NCBI RefSeq assembly: GCF_016654005.1
Contig: NZ_JAEPWN010000003.1
Span: 124,001 to 188,000 of the forward strand
Source of the DNA: Brevundimonas nasdae
GTDB taxonomy: Bacteria > Pseudomonadota > Alphaproteobacteria > Caulobacterales > Caulobacteraceae
Reading direction: 5' to 3'
DNA: 64,000 bases
This document shows positions 35,041-44,077 of the stretch, piece after piece (position 1 is the first letter of the stretch; every line of letters begins with the position of its first letter). The notes beneath the pieces are model-generated. The model saw only the letters and a list, made by a program, of their open reading frames with translations. It made no database searches and was not told the origin of the DNA. The translations under genes were made by a program, and so were the position numbers.

Positions 35041-35143
35041 TAAAAAAAGCCCGGCCGCTGCGGGCCGGGCTCTGAAAGTTTCGTCTCTCTCGCCGCCGGG
35101 AGGGGGATGACATCCGTGGCGGTAGGACGACCGCCGTCGTCCT
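35041..35143 (-). ncRNA. Candidate small RNA with C-rich loop
   Basis: On the minus strand the order is as follows. First comes hairpin AGGACGAC-ggcg-GTCGTCCT (35143-35124). Next is a CCGCC/GGCGG stem whose loop contains CCCCCTCCC (an anti-Shine-Dalgarno sequence). Last is a perfect 9-bp terminator stem with seven T. TTGACC at 35178-35173 would place a start near 35143, though the -10 is poor. The gap to the lolA stop is 118 bases. This matches the layout of the 1150-1274 candidate. The alternative is a long lolA 3' UTR. Confidence 0.45.
35042..35071 (-). terminator. Intrinsic terminator (minus strand)
   Basis: AGCCCGGCC (35048-35056) and GGCCGGGCT (35063-35071) pair perfectly; read on the minus strand the stem is followed by T7. 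It lies 190 bases beyond the lolA stop, so it serves either a long 3' UTR or a separate small RNA. Confidence 0.85.
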
Positions 35144-35149
35144 GTGATC

Positions 35150-35178
35150 TAGATGTCACGACAAAACGAAAAGGTCAA
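35150..35178 (-). promoter_or_regulatory. Possible sRNA promoter
   Basis: On the minus strand, TTGACC is followed after 17 bases by CATCTA (or TCTAGA at 19 bases). The -35 is good and the -10 weak. Confidence 0.25.
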
Positions 35179-35260
35179 ACTGTCATAATTACTGTTTGAG
35201 TGTGATTATCCGGTAACGGACTGATAACCGTGATCGTTGAGGTTTCCGTTCCATGATCCG

Positions 35261-35947
35261 TTAGTTACGGCCCGGGCGGCGCGTGGGGTCGCGCAGCTGG
35301 AACAGGCTGGCGGCCAGGCTAGAGGCCGGTTGCAGGGCGGTCAGCTGGGTCCGCGTGCGGGCGCCTTGCGGATCGGTGATGGTCCATTCGGTCAGGCGCA
35401 GCGGGCTTCCTGCAAAGCTCAACACCACCTGACCGTCGTTCGGACGGGCGGAATCGCGTGCGGTGATCGAGAAACCGCCGCCAGCCATGCGGGTCACGCC
35501 ATCGATGCGGACGCCCTGATCCAGGCGGACGTTGCGGGCCAGGAAGACCGACAGGGGTGTTCGGCCCAGCGGCACCTGCTGGAAATTCTCCAGCCGGGGG
35601 TCATAGCGTTTGACGTTATAGCCGTCCGACACGACCAGAAGCCCGGCGGGGTTGGTGTATTCGAACCGCATCTTGCCCGGACGCTGCAGATAGAAACGCC
35701 CCTCGCGGCGGACATTGTTGGGTCCGGTCTCGACGAAGGAGCCTTGAGCCGAGGTCAGGCCCTGCAGATAGGTCTGGGCCTGCTGCACCACGGCGCGGTC
35801 TTCAGCCGACAGAGCGGTCTGAGCCTGCGCCGGCGAGGCGAAGACGCCGAGCGCGGCGAAGCCGGTCACCAGCCCGGCGCCCAGCAGCAGTTGGCGGCGT
35901 TGCAGATCGGCAGGGGCGGCGATCGTCTTGGCGGCGCGGTCGTTCAT
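35261..35947 (-). CDS. lolA: Outer-membrane lipoprotein carrier LolA
   Basis: Periplasmic chaperone that ferries lipoproteins from LolCDE to the outer membrane. The mature domain shows QTYLQGLTSAQGSFVETGPNNVRREGRFYLQRPGKMRFEYTNPAGLLVVSDGYNVKRYDP, the LolA core. The 228-residue precursor has an N-region with twin Arg (QRRQLLLGAGLVTGF, Arg17-Arg18) before a hydrophobic stretch ending ASPAQA, so Tat export is possible although Sec is usual. The ATG at 35947 follows a good GGGAGA Shine-Dalgarno; the upstream in-frame ATG is rejected. Confidence 0.88.
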   Translation of the reverse strand: MNDRAAKTIAAPADLQRRQLLLGAGLVTGFAALGVFASPAQAQTALSAEDRAVVQQAQTYLQGLTSAQGSFVETGPNNVRREGRFYLQRPGKMRFEYTNPAGLLVVSDGYNVKRYDPRLENFQQVPLGRTPLSVFLARNVRLDQGVRIDGVTRMAGGGFSITARDSARPNDGQVVLSFAGSPLRLTEWTITDPQGARTRTQLTALQPASSLAASLFQLRDPTRRPGRN

Positions 35948-36230
35948 GTCTTTAAGTCTCCCGTTCGGGACGGTTGTCGAGGCCGCCACCCTCATGCGTC
36001 GGTCGGGCGTCAGCATGACGCGAGCCTGACCATATTCCGGCGCTCCGATGAAGCCCTGTTCATCGAAATGCTGAATGCAGGGGTTTGTTGCCTGCGCCTT
36101 TCGAGAGGACGAGGCTGACGCAGCAGGAGCCTGGGGTTGCGCGGCTTTCTTGTAACAATGATCGATTGAAATCGCGAAGTGTCATCGTTTCAAGGTTTTA
36201 TGAGCGCGGCCGGTGTGTAATCTGGGGCCT
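35948..36230. other. Spacer between lolA and the ManC-AGE gene
   Basis: 283 bases between divergent genes, locally less GC-rich near 36150-36200 (TTGTAACAATGATCGATT). It must hold promoters for both genes, but I could not place convincing boxes. Confidence 0.35.
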
Positions 36231-38435
36231 ATGGGGATCTATCCGGTAATCATGTGCGGTGGGGCGGGGACGCGGTTGTGGCCGGCGTCGCGACCCTCCA
36301 GGCCGAAACAATTCATTCCGCTGTCAGGCAACCGCTCTCTGTTTCAGGAGACGGCGCTGCGCGTGGCGCCGCTGTCGTCGGACGGCGGGCGGCTGATCGT
36401 CGTCGGGGGCGTGGCGCACCGGGATGCGATCCTCAGCCAATTGGCTGAACTGGGGATCGAGGCGCAGGTTCTGCTGGAGCCTGAAGCGCGGGATTCCGCC
36501 GCAGCCATGGCCGCAGCCGCCGCCTGGACCGCGCGCCTGGACCCGACGGGCGTCAATGTCTTCGTCGCATCGGACCATCATATTCCCGATCATCAGGCGT
36601 TCCGCGACGCTGCGCTGAAAGCGGCGGAAGCGGCCAGAGCAGGCCAGATCGTCACCCTGGGCGTCAGGCCGGATACGCCGTCATCCGCCTATGGCTATAT
36701 CGCGCCGGAGGGGCAGGGGCTGTCCGCCGTGAAGGCTTTTGTCGAGAAGCCGGATGCTCATACCGCCGAACGCTATATTGCTGACGGTTATCTGTGGAAC
36801 AGCGGCAATTTCATCGTCTCTGCTGCAACCCTATTGAACGAGCTCAGGCATGAGGCGCCTGCGGTGGCCGCGGCGGTTGTCGCCGCCCTGCCGCCGATAG
36901 AGGCCGGGGATCTGGCCACCTTGTCGCCCGCTTTTTCGTCCGCGCCCAAGATCTCCATCGACTATGCGGTGATGGAGAAGACCCGGCATGCTTCGGTTCT
37001 GGCCGTGGACTTCGCCTGGTCTGACCTGGGGGCTTGGGACGCGGTTTCCGCGACAGGCGAGGGCGATCTCGGCGCCTTTATTTTTGAGGATGCTGAAAAC
37101 TGCATGGCGCGGGCGCCGGAAGGGGTGATGGTTGCAGCCATCGGCGTGCGCAACCTCGCCATCATCGTCGAACACGACGCCGTTCTGGTCTGCGACATGA
37201 ACCGCAGTCAGGAGGTCAAGAAGGTGGTCGAACGCCTGAAGACGGCTTCGCCTCAACATCTGGATTTTAAGAACCCGAAGCCGGAAGGTCTGGCGGATGG
37301 CGGACGACGGTTCGCCGACTGGCTGCGCATGCGCGCCTTGCCGTTATGGGCGTCGGCAGGTCAGGATCAGGGCGCCTTCGCCGAGCTTCTGGGCCTTGAT
37401 GGCCGATCTGTTGCAGCCGAGCGGCGTGCGCGGGTTCAGGCGCGTCAGATCCACGTCTATGCCGAAGCGGGCCGAAGCGGATGGCGGGGGCCGTGGATAG
37501 GTCTGGTTCAACAGGGCTTGGCCCGGCTTGAGGCTGACTATCTTCGGGCGGACGGCCTGATGCGGACCTTGCTGGATGAAGAGGGACGGCCGCTGGATGA
37601 AACGGCCATGGTCTATGATCAGGCGTTTCTGATGCTGGCCCGCGCGTCGGCCTCTCTTGCCGGGGTTGAGGGTGATCATGAGAACAGCGCCCTGGCTGTG
37701 CGGCAGGCTTTGCTGCAGCATGCGCCGCAACAGGGCGGGCTGATTGAAAAGGGCGACCATCCCTATCAGTCGAACGCCCACATGCATCTGCTGGAAGCCT
37801 GTCTGGCGTGGGAGATCGCGGGCGAAGACGCAGGTTGGGCGCAACTGGCCGATCGTATTGTCGCTCTGGCGCTGGAACGGTTCATTGATGCAGAGGGCGG
37901 CTTCCTGCGCGAATATTTCGATGCGGACTGGTCGCCTGCTGCGGGCGAGGATGGCCGATTGGTCGAGCCGGGTCATCAGTTTGAGTGGGCGTGGCTGTTG
38001 GCGCGGTACGGACGGGCGCGCGGCGACGCGACAGCCTTGGCTGCAGCGCGTCGGCTTTACGCCTTTGGGCGACGCGGGATCGCCTCTCAGAGACAGGTGG
38101 CGGTCGACGCCCTGAATGCCGACGGCTCCGTGCGGAACCCGCGGGCGAGGCTCTGGCCTCAGACCGAATGGATGAAGGCGGCGCTGATTCTGGCGGAAGT
38201 CAGCGACGACGGGGAGCGGACCGGTTTTCTGGAGGACGCCGCCGCCGCCCAGCGCGCCCTGTGGCTTTATCTGACGCCGGACGGCCTGTGGCGTGACAAG
38301 CTGCTGGAAGGCGGCGATTTCATTGATGAGCCAGCGCCAGCGAGCTCATTTTACCACATCCTCGGGGCCTATCTTCAGCTGCAGGTCACCGCCAAGGCCG
38401 TAGGTCTGAACGCCAGCCCGCTTCGGCTGAACTGA
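36231..38435 (+). CDS. Fusion of mannose-1-phosphate guanylyltransferase and AGE-family isomerase/epimerase
   Basis: Residues 1-340 are a ManC-type nucleotidyltransferase: GGAGTRLWPASRPSRPKQF (10-28), VASDHHIPDH, FVEKP (about 170) and WNSGNF, making GDP-mannose from mannose-1-phosphate and GTP. Residues 350-734 are an (alpha/alpha)6-barrel of the N-acylglucosamine 2-epimerase/mannose isomerase family, with SNAHMHLLEACLAW (about 512), GHQFEWAWLL (about 581) and LWPQTEWMKAAL (about 641). The usual bifunctional AlgA/ManC protein has a cupin phosphomannose isomerase here instead. Together it may make mannose-type precursors for envelope polysaccharide. The ATG at 36231 is chosen over a GTG six codons upstream. 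galE follows after ten bases. Confidence 0.85.
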   Translation: MGIYPVIMCGGAGTRLWPASRPSRPKQFIPLSGNRSLFQETALRVAPLSSDGGRLIVVGGVAHRDAILSQLAELGIEAQVLLEPEARDSAAAMAAAAAWTARLDPTGVNVFVASDHHIPDHQAFRDAALKAAEAARAGQIVTLGVRPDTPSSAYGYIAPEGQGLSAVKAFVEKPDAHTAERYIADGYLWNSGNFIVSAATLLNELRHEAPAVAAAVVAALPPIEAGDLATLSPAFSSAPKISIDYAVMEKTRHASVLAVDFAWSDLGAWDAVSATGEGDLGAFIFEDAENCMARAPEGVMVAAIGVRNLAIIVEHDAVLVCDMNRSQEVKKVVERLKTASPQHLDFKNPKPEGLADGGRRFADWLRMRALPLWASAGQDQGAFAELLGLDGRSVAAERRARVQARQIHVYAEAGRSGWRGPWIGLVQQGLARLEADYLRADGLMRTLLDEEGRPLDETAMVYDQAFLMLARASASLAGVEGDHENSALAVRQALLQHAPQQGGLIEKGDHPYQSNAHMHLLEACLAWEIAGEDAGWAQLADRIVALALERFIDAEGGFLREYFDADWSPAAGEDGRLVEPGHQFEWAWLLARYGRARGDATALAAARRLYAFGRRGIASQRQVAVDALNADGSVRNPRARLWPQTEWMKAALILAEVSDDGERTGFLEDAAAAQRALWLYLTPDGLWRDKLLEGGDFIDEPAPASSFYHILGAYLQLQVTAKAVGLNASPLRLN

Positions 38436-38445
38436 ACAGAAACTC

Positions 38446-39432
38446 ATGTCTCAAACCGTTCTTGTAACCGGCGGCGCGGGCTATGTCGGATCGCACGTCT
38501 GTCTGGCCCTGCATGAGGCTGGATTCACGCCAGTCGTCTATGACAACCTGAGCAACGGCCATGCGGCCTTTGTGCAGTGGGGTGTTCTGGAGCAGGGCGA
38601 CATTCGCGACGGCGCGCGTCTGGATGAGGTCATCGCCACGCACAGGCCTGTCGCCGTCCTGCATTTCGCCGCCTTGATCGAGGTCGGGGAGTCGGTGAAG
38701 GCGCCGGGCCGGTTCTATGAGAACAATGTCGCGGGCGCGATCACCCTGATCGAGGCGGCGCGGCGCGGCGGGGTTGAGTGCATGGTCTTTTCCTCGACCT
38801 GCGCCACCTATGGCGATCCGGTGCGTCTGCCGATGGATGAGACCCATCCCCAGGCGCCGCTGAACCCCTATGGCCGGTCCAAGCTGATGGTCGAACAGGC
38901 CCTGGCCGATTACTCGACCTATGCCGGGTTCCGCTCGGTCTGCCTGCGCTATTTCAACGCGGCGGGCGCAGATGAGCAGGGACGGATCGGCGAGCGGCAT
39001 CACCCGGAAACCCACGCCATTCCCCTGGCGCTGCAGACGGCCCTGGGCCAGCGGTCGGGCTTCAAACTGTTCGGCGACGACTATGACACCCGCGACGGCA
39101 CGGCGGTGCGCGACTACATCCATGTGATGGATCTGGCCGACGCCCATGTGCGGGCGCTGAAATATCTGCTGCAGGGCGGCGAGACGACGGTCTTCAACCT
39201 GGGCACCGGGACTGGCACCACGGTCAAGGAGCTGATCGACACCATCCGCCGCACCACCAATCTGCCGTTCGAGGTTGAGACGGTGGCGCGCCGCGCGGGG
39301 GACGCCCCGGTGTTGGTCGCCGACAACGCCAGGGCGCGCGAGGTGCTGGGCTGGCGGCCGACGCGCGACCTGACGGACATCATCCAGTCGGCCTGGCGCT
39401 GGCATTCGGCCGAGCGCGAGCGGATTGGTTGA
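38446..39432 (+). CDS. galE: UDP-glucose 4-epimerase
   Basis: Interconverts UDP-glucose and UDP-galactose using tightly bound NAD. The short-chain dehydrogenase signature VTGGAGYVGSHVCLAL is at residues 6-21, the active-site Ser region is FSSTCATYGDP, and the catalytic pair is Tyr-x3-Lys in YGRSKLMVEQ (about 144-153). There are 328 residues. It lies ten bases after the ManC-AGE fusion, so both probably supply sugar nucleotides for LPS, capsule or holdfast polysaccharide. Confidence 0.92.
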   Translation: MSQTVLVTGGAGYVGSHVCLALHEAGFTPVVYDNLSNGHAAFVQWGVLEQGDIRDGARLDEVIATHRPVAVLHFAALIEVGESVKAPGRFYENNVAGAITLIEAARRGGVECMVFSSTCATYGDPVRLPMDETHPQAPLNPYGRSKLMVEQALADYSTYAGFRSVCLRYFNAAGADEQGRIGERHHPETHAIPLALQTALGQRSGFKLFGDDYDTRDGTAVRDYIHVMDLADAHVRALKYLLQGGETTVFNLGTGTGTTVKELIDTIRRTTNLPFEVETVARRAGDAPVLVADNARAREVLGWRPTRDLTDIIQSAWRWHSAERERIG

Positions 39433-39480
39433 TGCGTCCTGCGCTGGACGCCTTGGCCTTCGACCGCTAACGGCAGGCGC

Positions 39481-40194
39481 ATGAGCGCCGACCTGCCCCC
39501 CGAAGACGACAATCCGCACCTGGACCGCCCGCTGCGGTCGTTCGGCCGCATCAAGGCCCGCCCGATCAAGCCGCGTCAGGCGGCCCTGATGGACACGCTG
39601 CTGCCCGCCATCGCCGTGCCGGACCCCAAGGCCGGACCGTTGGACCCCAGGGCGATGATGCCCGAGGCGACGGAAGTCTGGCTGGAGATCGGCTTTGGCG
39701 GCGGCGAGCATATGGCGGCCCAGGCGGCGACGCGGCCCGACGCCCTGGTCATCGGGTGCGAGCCCTTCCTGAACGGCGTGGCCTCGGCCCTGCGCCATGT
39801 CGAGGAAGGCGGACTGAAGAATGTCCGCATCCACGCCGACGATGCGCGCGACGTGGTGGACGCCCTGCCGGACGCGTCGGTCGATCGGGTGCTGATCCTG
39901 TTCCCCGATCCCTGGCACAAGGCGCGCCACAACAAGCGCCGCCTGCTGCAGGACGAGACGGCCCAGGCCTTCGCCCGCATCCTGAAGCCGAGCGGAACCC
40001 TGCGCTTCGTCACCGACTGGCTGGATTACGCCGAGTGGGCGCTGGAGCGGCTGGAGCGCACGCCGGGTCTGGAACGCATCGGTGCGGCGGATCAGGACTG
40101 GTTCGTCCCGCCTGCGGATCACGTCGTCACCCGTTATGAGGAAAAGAAGCTGGGCGACACCACGCCGGTCTTCCTTGAATTCCGCCGCGTATAA
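39481..40194 (+). CDS. trmB: tRNA (guanine46-N7)-methyltransferase
   Basis: SAM-dependent enzyme that makes m7G46 in the variable loop of tRNA. The 237 residues show the SAM motif VWLEIGFGGGEHMAAQA (about 63-79) and the family-specific FPDPWHKARHNKRRLLQ (about 141), with RFVTDWLDYAEW afterwards. The N-terminal 40 residues (LRSFGRIKARPIKPRQ) fit the alphaproteobacterial form. It lies 48 bases after galE. Confidence 0.93.
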   Translation: MSADLPPEDDNPHLDRPLRSFGRIKARPIKPRQAALMDTLLPAIAVPDPKAGPLDPRAMMPEATEVWLEIGFGGGEHMAAQAATRPDALVIGCEPFLNGVASALRHVEEGGLKNVRIHADDARDVVDALPDASVDRVLILFPDPWHKARHNKRRLLQDETAQAFARILKPSGTLRFVTDWLDYAEWALERLERTPGLERIGAADQDWFVPPADHVVTRYEEKKLGDTTPVFLEFRRV

Positions 40195-40274
40195 TCTCCG
40201 TCATTGTTGACGGGCGGCGGTCAGGACGGACAAGTATCGGCGGTTGAACCGACCATGGCGTTCAGGAGGGGGAC

Positions 40275-40841
40275 ATGAAGTCGTCCAGCGATGGGATTCG
40301 TCTGTCCGGCCTTTGTCTCAGTGCCTTGTGCGCCCCGGGCCTGGCCCTGATCTTTGTTCTGGTCTGGGCGCTGGGTGGCGCGATTTTCGATACTGCGCCG
40401 CCTGCGAGCGAGATACGGGCGTCATTGGAGTTTGCAATCCAGACCCTGGTCGCCCTGTTGGCGCTGATCGTCATGGTGACCCTCTGGGGCCTTCTGCCGT
40501 CGCTCCTGTTCGGTGCGACGGGTTGTTGGCTGGCCGAGCGCACGCTGCGGTCGGGTGGATGGTGGATGTGGGGTATGGCTGGTCTGCTCTCGGCGGGGGG
40601 CTATGTGGTGACGGCCCTCGTCGGCAGCCGTCTGTCTGCTGCTTTCAGCTTTCTGTTTTCGCCCTGGTTGTTTCTGATGGAGCAGCGGCGGGCATATGAC
40701 GAGGCTCCCGACTGGCTTTGGGATCCGACCCTGGGCGGCGTCGTAGCGGCTATTCTGGCGGCGGGTTTCATGGCGGGATCTCTCTACTTTCGCCTCAGGC
40801 GGGGAGGGCGCGCGTCAAAGAGGGCTGACAAGCGCGCTTGA
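40275..40841 (+). CDS. Hypothetical multi-spanning membrane protein
   Basis: A 188-residue protein not recognised as a known family. It has about four to five hydrophobic segments (residues about 10-40, 55-85, 92-115, 118-138 and 153-172) and a short Arg/Lys-rich C-terminal tail (RRGGRASKRADKRA). A strong Shine-Dalgarno (AGGAGGGGG) precedes the ATG, supporting expression. Base composition is slightly lower in GC than the neighbours, which hints at a more recently acquired or fast-evolving gene. It stands alone between trmB and the rimP operon. Confidence 0.65.
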   Translation: MKSSSDGIRLSGLCLSALCAPGLALIFVLVWALGGAIFDTAPPASEIRASLEFAIQTLVALLALIVMVTLWGLLPSLLFGATGCWLAERTLRSGGWWMWGMAGLLSAGGYVVTALVGSRLSAAFSFLFSPWLFLMEQRRAYDEAPDWLWDPTLGGVVAAILAAGFMAGSLYFRLRRGGRASKRADKRA

Positions 40842-40894
40842 AACCCCTATATGGCCCTTCACATCGTTAGACCGGCGTCCAACGGCGTCGTTCC

Positions 40895-40928
40895 AAGCGG
40901 CGGCCCGGACGGACCGCCGCTTTTGTTT
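40895..40928 (+). terminator. Terminator hairpin in the rimP leader (possible attenuator)
   Basis: AAGCGGCGG (40895-40903) pairs perfectly with CCGCCGCTT (40914-40922) and runs into TTTTGTTTTGG. It ends only about 15 bases before the rimP start, so it would stop transcription of the whole rimP-nusA-infB operon unless read through. An upstream CGGCGTC...GACGCCG-like segment (40872-40889) could form a competing fold. Confidence 0.65.
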
Positions 40929-40942
40929 TGGATATTCGACGC

Positions 40943-41542
40943 TTGCGCGCAAAAACCGCCCAGGACCGCCAACTGCTTGAGCTGATCGACCCTATTGCAG
41001 AGTCGCTCGGCCTCGACGTCGTGCGCATCCGCCTGATGTCCGGCTCCAAGCGCCAGCGCCTGCAGATCATGGCCGAGCGCCCGACCGATCACGACATTTC
41101 GGTCGAACAATGCGCCAAGCTGAGCCGCGCGGTGTCCGAGGTGTTCGACGCCTCTGATCCCATCGCCGGCGAATATCTGCTGGAAGTCTCGTCGCCCGGC
41201 ATCGACCGCCCTCTGACCCGTCCCATCGACTTCGAGCTGTTCGAGGGCGAGGAGGCCCGTCTGGAGACCGACCGCATGATCGAGGGCCGCAAGCGGTTCA
41301 AGGGCGTGCTGGCCGGGTTCGAAGACGACAACGTCCTGATCGACCTGGACGGCGAGGAAGACACCGCCCTGATCCCGTTCGACTGGATCAGCGACGCCAA
41401 ACTGGTTCTGACCGACGCCCTGATGAAACGGGGCGCCGCCATTCGCGCTGCGCGTGGCGAACCCGAAGACGACGGCCTGCCGGAAGGCGACGTCGCTGAC
41501 ACTGAAACCGACACCACGACCCCTTCTGAGGACAACGCCTGA
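40943..41542 (+). CDS. rimP: Ribosome maturation factor RimP
   Basis: Assists late 30S subunit assembly. The 199-residue product has the two-domain RimP pattern: [19 protein letters not shown], then [40 protein letters not shown], and a C-terminal acidic extension rich in Asp, Glu and Thr. I chose the TTG at 40943, giving [13 protein letters not shown], which resembles the Caulobacter protein start. A TTG 15 bases earlier sits inside the terminator T-run and lacks a ribosome-binding site. The stop overlaps nusA by one base. Confidence 0.9.
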   Translation: MRAKTAQDRQLLELIDPIAESLGLDVVRIRLMSGSKRQRLQIMAERPTDHDISVEQCAKLSRAVSEVFDASDPIAGEYLLEVSSPGIDRPLTRPIDFELFEGEEARLETDRMIEGRKRFKGVLAGFEDDNVLIDLDGEEDTALIPFDWISDAKLVLTDALMKRGAAIRAARGEPEDDGLPEGDVADTETDTTTPSEDNA

Positions 41543-43293
41543 TGGCCGTCACCGGTATTTCCGCCAACCGCCTCGAACTGCTGCAGATCGCGGACGCGGT
41601 CGCGCGCGAGAAGAACATCGACCGTGAAATCGTCATCGAGGCGATCGAGGAGGCGATCCAGAAGGGCGCCAAGTCGCGTTACGGCGCCCACCACGACATC
41701 CGCGCCAAGATCGACCACAAGACCGGCGAACTGTCGCTGACCCGCCACGTCACCATCGTCGCCGACGACTGGATGCCGGAAGACGAGCTGGAAGAGTTCA
41801 ACGACAGCGCCATGGTGCGCCTGACCGACGCCTCCAAGCGCGACCCGGAAGCGGAAGTCGGCAAGGAATATGTCGAACACCTGCCGCCGTTCGAGTTCGG
41901 CCGCGTCCAGACCCAGATGGCCCGCCAGGTCGTGACCGGCAAGGTCCGTGAAGCCGAGCGCGCCAACCAGTACGAAGAGTTCAAGGACCGCGTCGGCGAG
42001 ATCGTCAACGGCACGGTCAAGCGCGTCGAATACGGCAACACCATCGTCGATCTGGGTCGGGGCGAGGGCGTCATGCGCCGCGACCAGTCCATCCCGCGCG
42101 AAGTGTTCAACATCGGCGACCGCATCCGCACCTACATCTACGACGTCCGTCCTGAGGCCAAGGGGCCGCAGGTCATGCTGTCGCGCGCCCATCCGGGCTT
42201 CATGGCCAAGCTGTTCGCGCAGGAAGTGCCCGAAGTTTACGACGGCGTGATCGAGATCCGCGCCGCGGCCCGCGACAGCGGCTCGCGCGCCAAGATGGCC
42301 GTCCTGTCCAACGACAGCTCCATCGACCCCGTCGGCGCCTGCGTCGGCATGCGCGGCTCGCGCGTTCAGGCGGTCGTCGCCGAACTGCAGGGCGAGAAGA
42401 TCGACATCATCCAGTGGAACCCGGACGAGCCGACCTTCATCGTCAACGCCCTGGCCCCGGCCGAAGTCTCCAAGGTCGTGCTCGACGAAGAAGCCGGCCG
42501 CGTGGAAGTGGTCGTGCCGGACGAACAGCTGTCGCTGGCCATCGGCCGTCGCGGCCAGAACGTCCGTCTGGCGTCGCAGCTGACCGGCTGGCAGATCGAC
42601 ATCATCACCGAGGCCCAGGATTCTGAGCGTCGTCAGCGCGAGTTCAGCGAACGCACCAGCCTGTTCCAGGAAGCCCTGGACGTGGACGAGGTCATCGCCC
42701 AGCTGCTGGTCACCGAAGGCTTCGCCACGGTCGAAGACCTGGCCTATGTCGACGCTTACGAAGTCGCCGAGATCGAAGGCTTCGACGAGGAAACCGCTGA
42801 GGAGCTGCAGGCCCGCGCCCGCGACTTCCTGGACCGCAAGACCGCCGAGCTGGACGCCAAGCGCGTCGAACTGGGCGTCGAGGACGGCGTGCTTCAGGTG
42901 CCGGGCGTGACCCTGGCCATCGCCGTCGCCCTGGGCGAAGGCGGCGTGAAGACGGTCGAGGATCTGGCCGACCTGGCCACCGACGAAATCCGCGGCGGCT
43001 ATGAAGTCAAGAACGGCGAACGGGTGAAGGTCCCGGGCGTTCTGGAAAGCTTCAACCTGGCCCAGGAAGACGCCGAGCTGCTGATCCTGCAGGCGCGCGT
43101 CGCCGCAGGCTGGATCGACGCCTCGGAGCTGCCGCAGTCCGAGCCGGAAGAGTTCGAGGAAGACGGCGAATACGCCGAGGGCGAATACGACCCGGACCAG
43201 GTGTTCGGCGAAGCTTCGGCCGATGATGCAGACGACGCAGCCGACGATGCGGAGGTCCTCGACGAGGACGCCTCCGAACCGTCGAACGCGTGA
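41542..43293 (+). CDS. nusA: Transcription termination/antitermination factor NusA
   Basis: RNA polymerase-binding elongation factor. The 583 residues comprise the N-terminal polymerase-binding domain, an S1 domain (about 150-210, [21 protein letters not shown]), two KH domains ([15 protein letters not shown] about 258 and [16 protein letters not shown] about 333), helix-hairpin-helix repeats (about 395-500) and a strongly acidic C-terminal tail (Asp/Glu-rich last 45 residues). E. coli NusA has 495 residues. It is second in the rimP operon and may act on the leader terminator. Confidence 0.95.
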   Translation: MAVTGISANRLELLQIADAVAREKNIDREIVIEAIEEAIQKGAKSRYGAHHDIRAKIDHKTGELSLTRHVTIVADDWMPEDELEEFNDSAMVRLTDASKRDPEAEVGKEYVEHLPPFEFGRVQTQMARQVVTGKVREAERANQYEEFKDRVGEIVNGTVKRVEYGNTIVDLGRGEGVMRRDQSIPREVFNIGDRIRTYIYDVRPEAKGPQVMLSRAHPGFMAKLFAQEVPEVYDGVIEIRAAARDSGSRAKMAVLSNDSSIDPVGACVGMRGSRVQAVVAELQGEKIDIIQWNPDEPTFIVNALAPAEVSKVVLDEEAGRVEVVVPDEQLSLAIGRRGQNVRLASQLTGWQIDIITEAQDSERRQREFSERTSLFQEALDVDEVIAQLLVTEGFATVEDLAYVDAYEVAEIEGFDEETAEELQARARDFLDRKTAELDAKRVELGVEDGVLQVPGVTLAIAVALGEGGVKTVEDLADLATDEIRGGYEVKNGERVKVPGVLESFNLAQEDAELLILQARVAAGWIDASELPQSEPEEFEEDGEYAEGEYDPDQVFGEASADDADDAADDAEVLDEDASEPSNA

Positions 43294-43311
43294 TGGGAGA
43301 CCTGGCCGTAC

Positions 43312-43971
43312 ATGAGCTTGCGCGACGCAACGATCGATAGAGAACGCCGGGACCTCGTTTCGCACGAGGTCATGGATGAATCTCGCCTGATCCGTTTCGT
43401 CGCCGGGCCTGATGGCCAGGTGGTCCCCGACCTGGGCAGGAAACTGCCCGGACGCGGCCTGTGGGTCGAAGCCAGCCGCGCCTCCGTCGAGGCGGCGGTC
43501 AAGAAAAACGGCTTCACCCGCTCGGCCAAGACAAAACTGACCGCCCCGGCCGACCTGGCCGATGTCGTCGAACGGTTGCTGGTGAAGCGCTGTCTCGACC
43601 AGCTGGGTCTTGCCCGGCGCGAAGGCGTGCTTATATCCGGCTTCGAAAAGTCCGCCGCGAGCATCCGTTCCGGCAAGGCCGCCTGGGTGCTGGAAGCCGC
43701 CGACGGCTCCGCCGACGGGCGTGGCAAAATCCTCGCATTGGCCCGCCATCAGACCTCCAAGATCTGCGGCGCCTTCACGGCGGACGATTTGAGTTTGGCC
43801 CTTGGGCTGGAAAATGCGATACACGCCGTCCTGCTTGCGGGCGGAAGGGCCGATCGGTGGACCATTGAGGTCGAACGACTGGCCGGATTTCGGCCGCTTC
43901 GCCCCCCTCACTGGGATGTTCCCGGTGGCGAGGACGGATCGGCGGGAGCAACCCCGATAGGGGCGAGCTGA
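43312..43971 (+). CDS. YlxR (DUF448) RNA-binding protein with L7Ae-like C-terminal domain
   Basis: Residues about 10-90 are the YlxR fold (SRLIRFVAGPDGQVVPDLGRKLPGRGLWVEASRASVEAAVKKNGF). Residues about 95-195 look like an L7Ae/L30e domain (LLVKRCLDQLGLARREGVLISGFEKSAASIRSGKAAWVLEAADGSADGRGKIL...). There are 219 residues. It lies between nusA and infB as usual; the combined protein is probably RNA-binding and acts in translation or transcription. The gap to nusA is 18 bases. Confidence 0.82.
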   Translation: MSLRDATIDRERRDLVSHEVMDESRLIRFVAGPDGQVVPDLGRKLPGRGLWVEASRASVEAAVKKNGFTRSAKTKLTAPADLADVVERLLVKRCLDQLGLARREGVLISGFEKSAASIRSGKAAWVLEAADGSADGRGKILALARHQTSKICGAFTADDLSLALGLENAIHAVLLAGGRADRWTIEVERLAGFRPLRPPHWDVPGGEDGSAGATPIGAS

Positions 43972-44077
43972 GGATTTTGACGGCCGAGGGCCTGTCTCCA
44001 AGGGCGGAGACGGGCTCACGGTCGTTCATGGGTATTGAGACGACGGCGGGCTTTTCCGCCCCTAGTAAAGCGACCGG

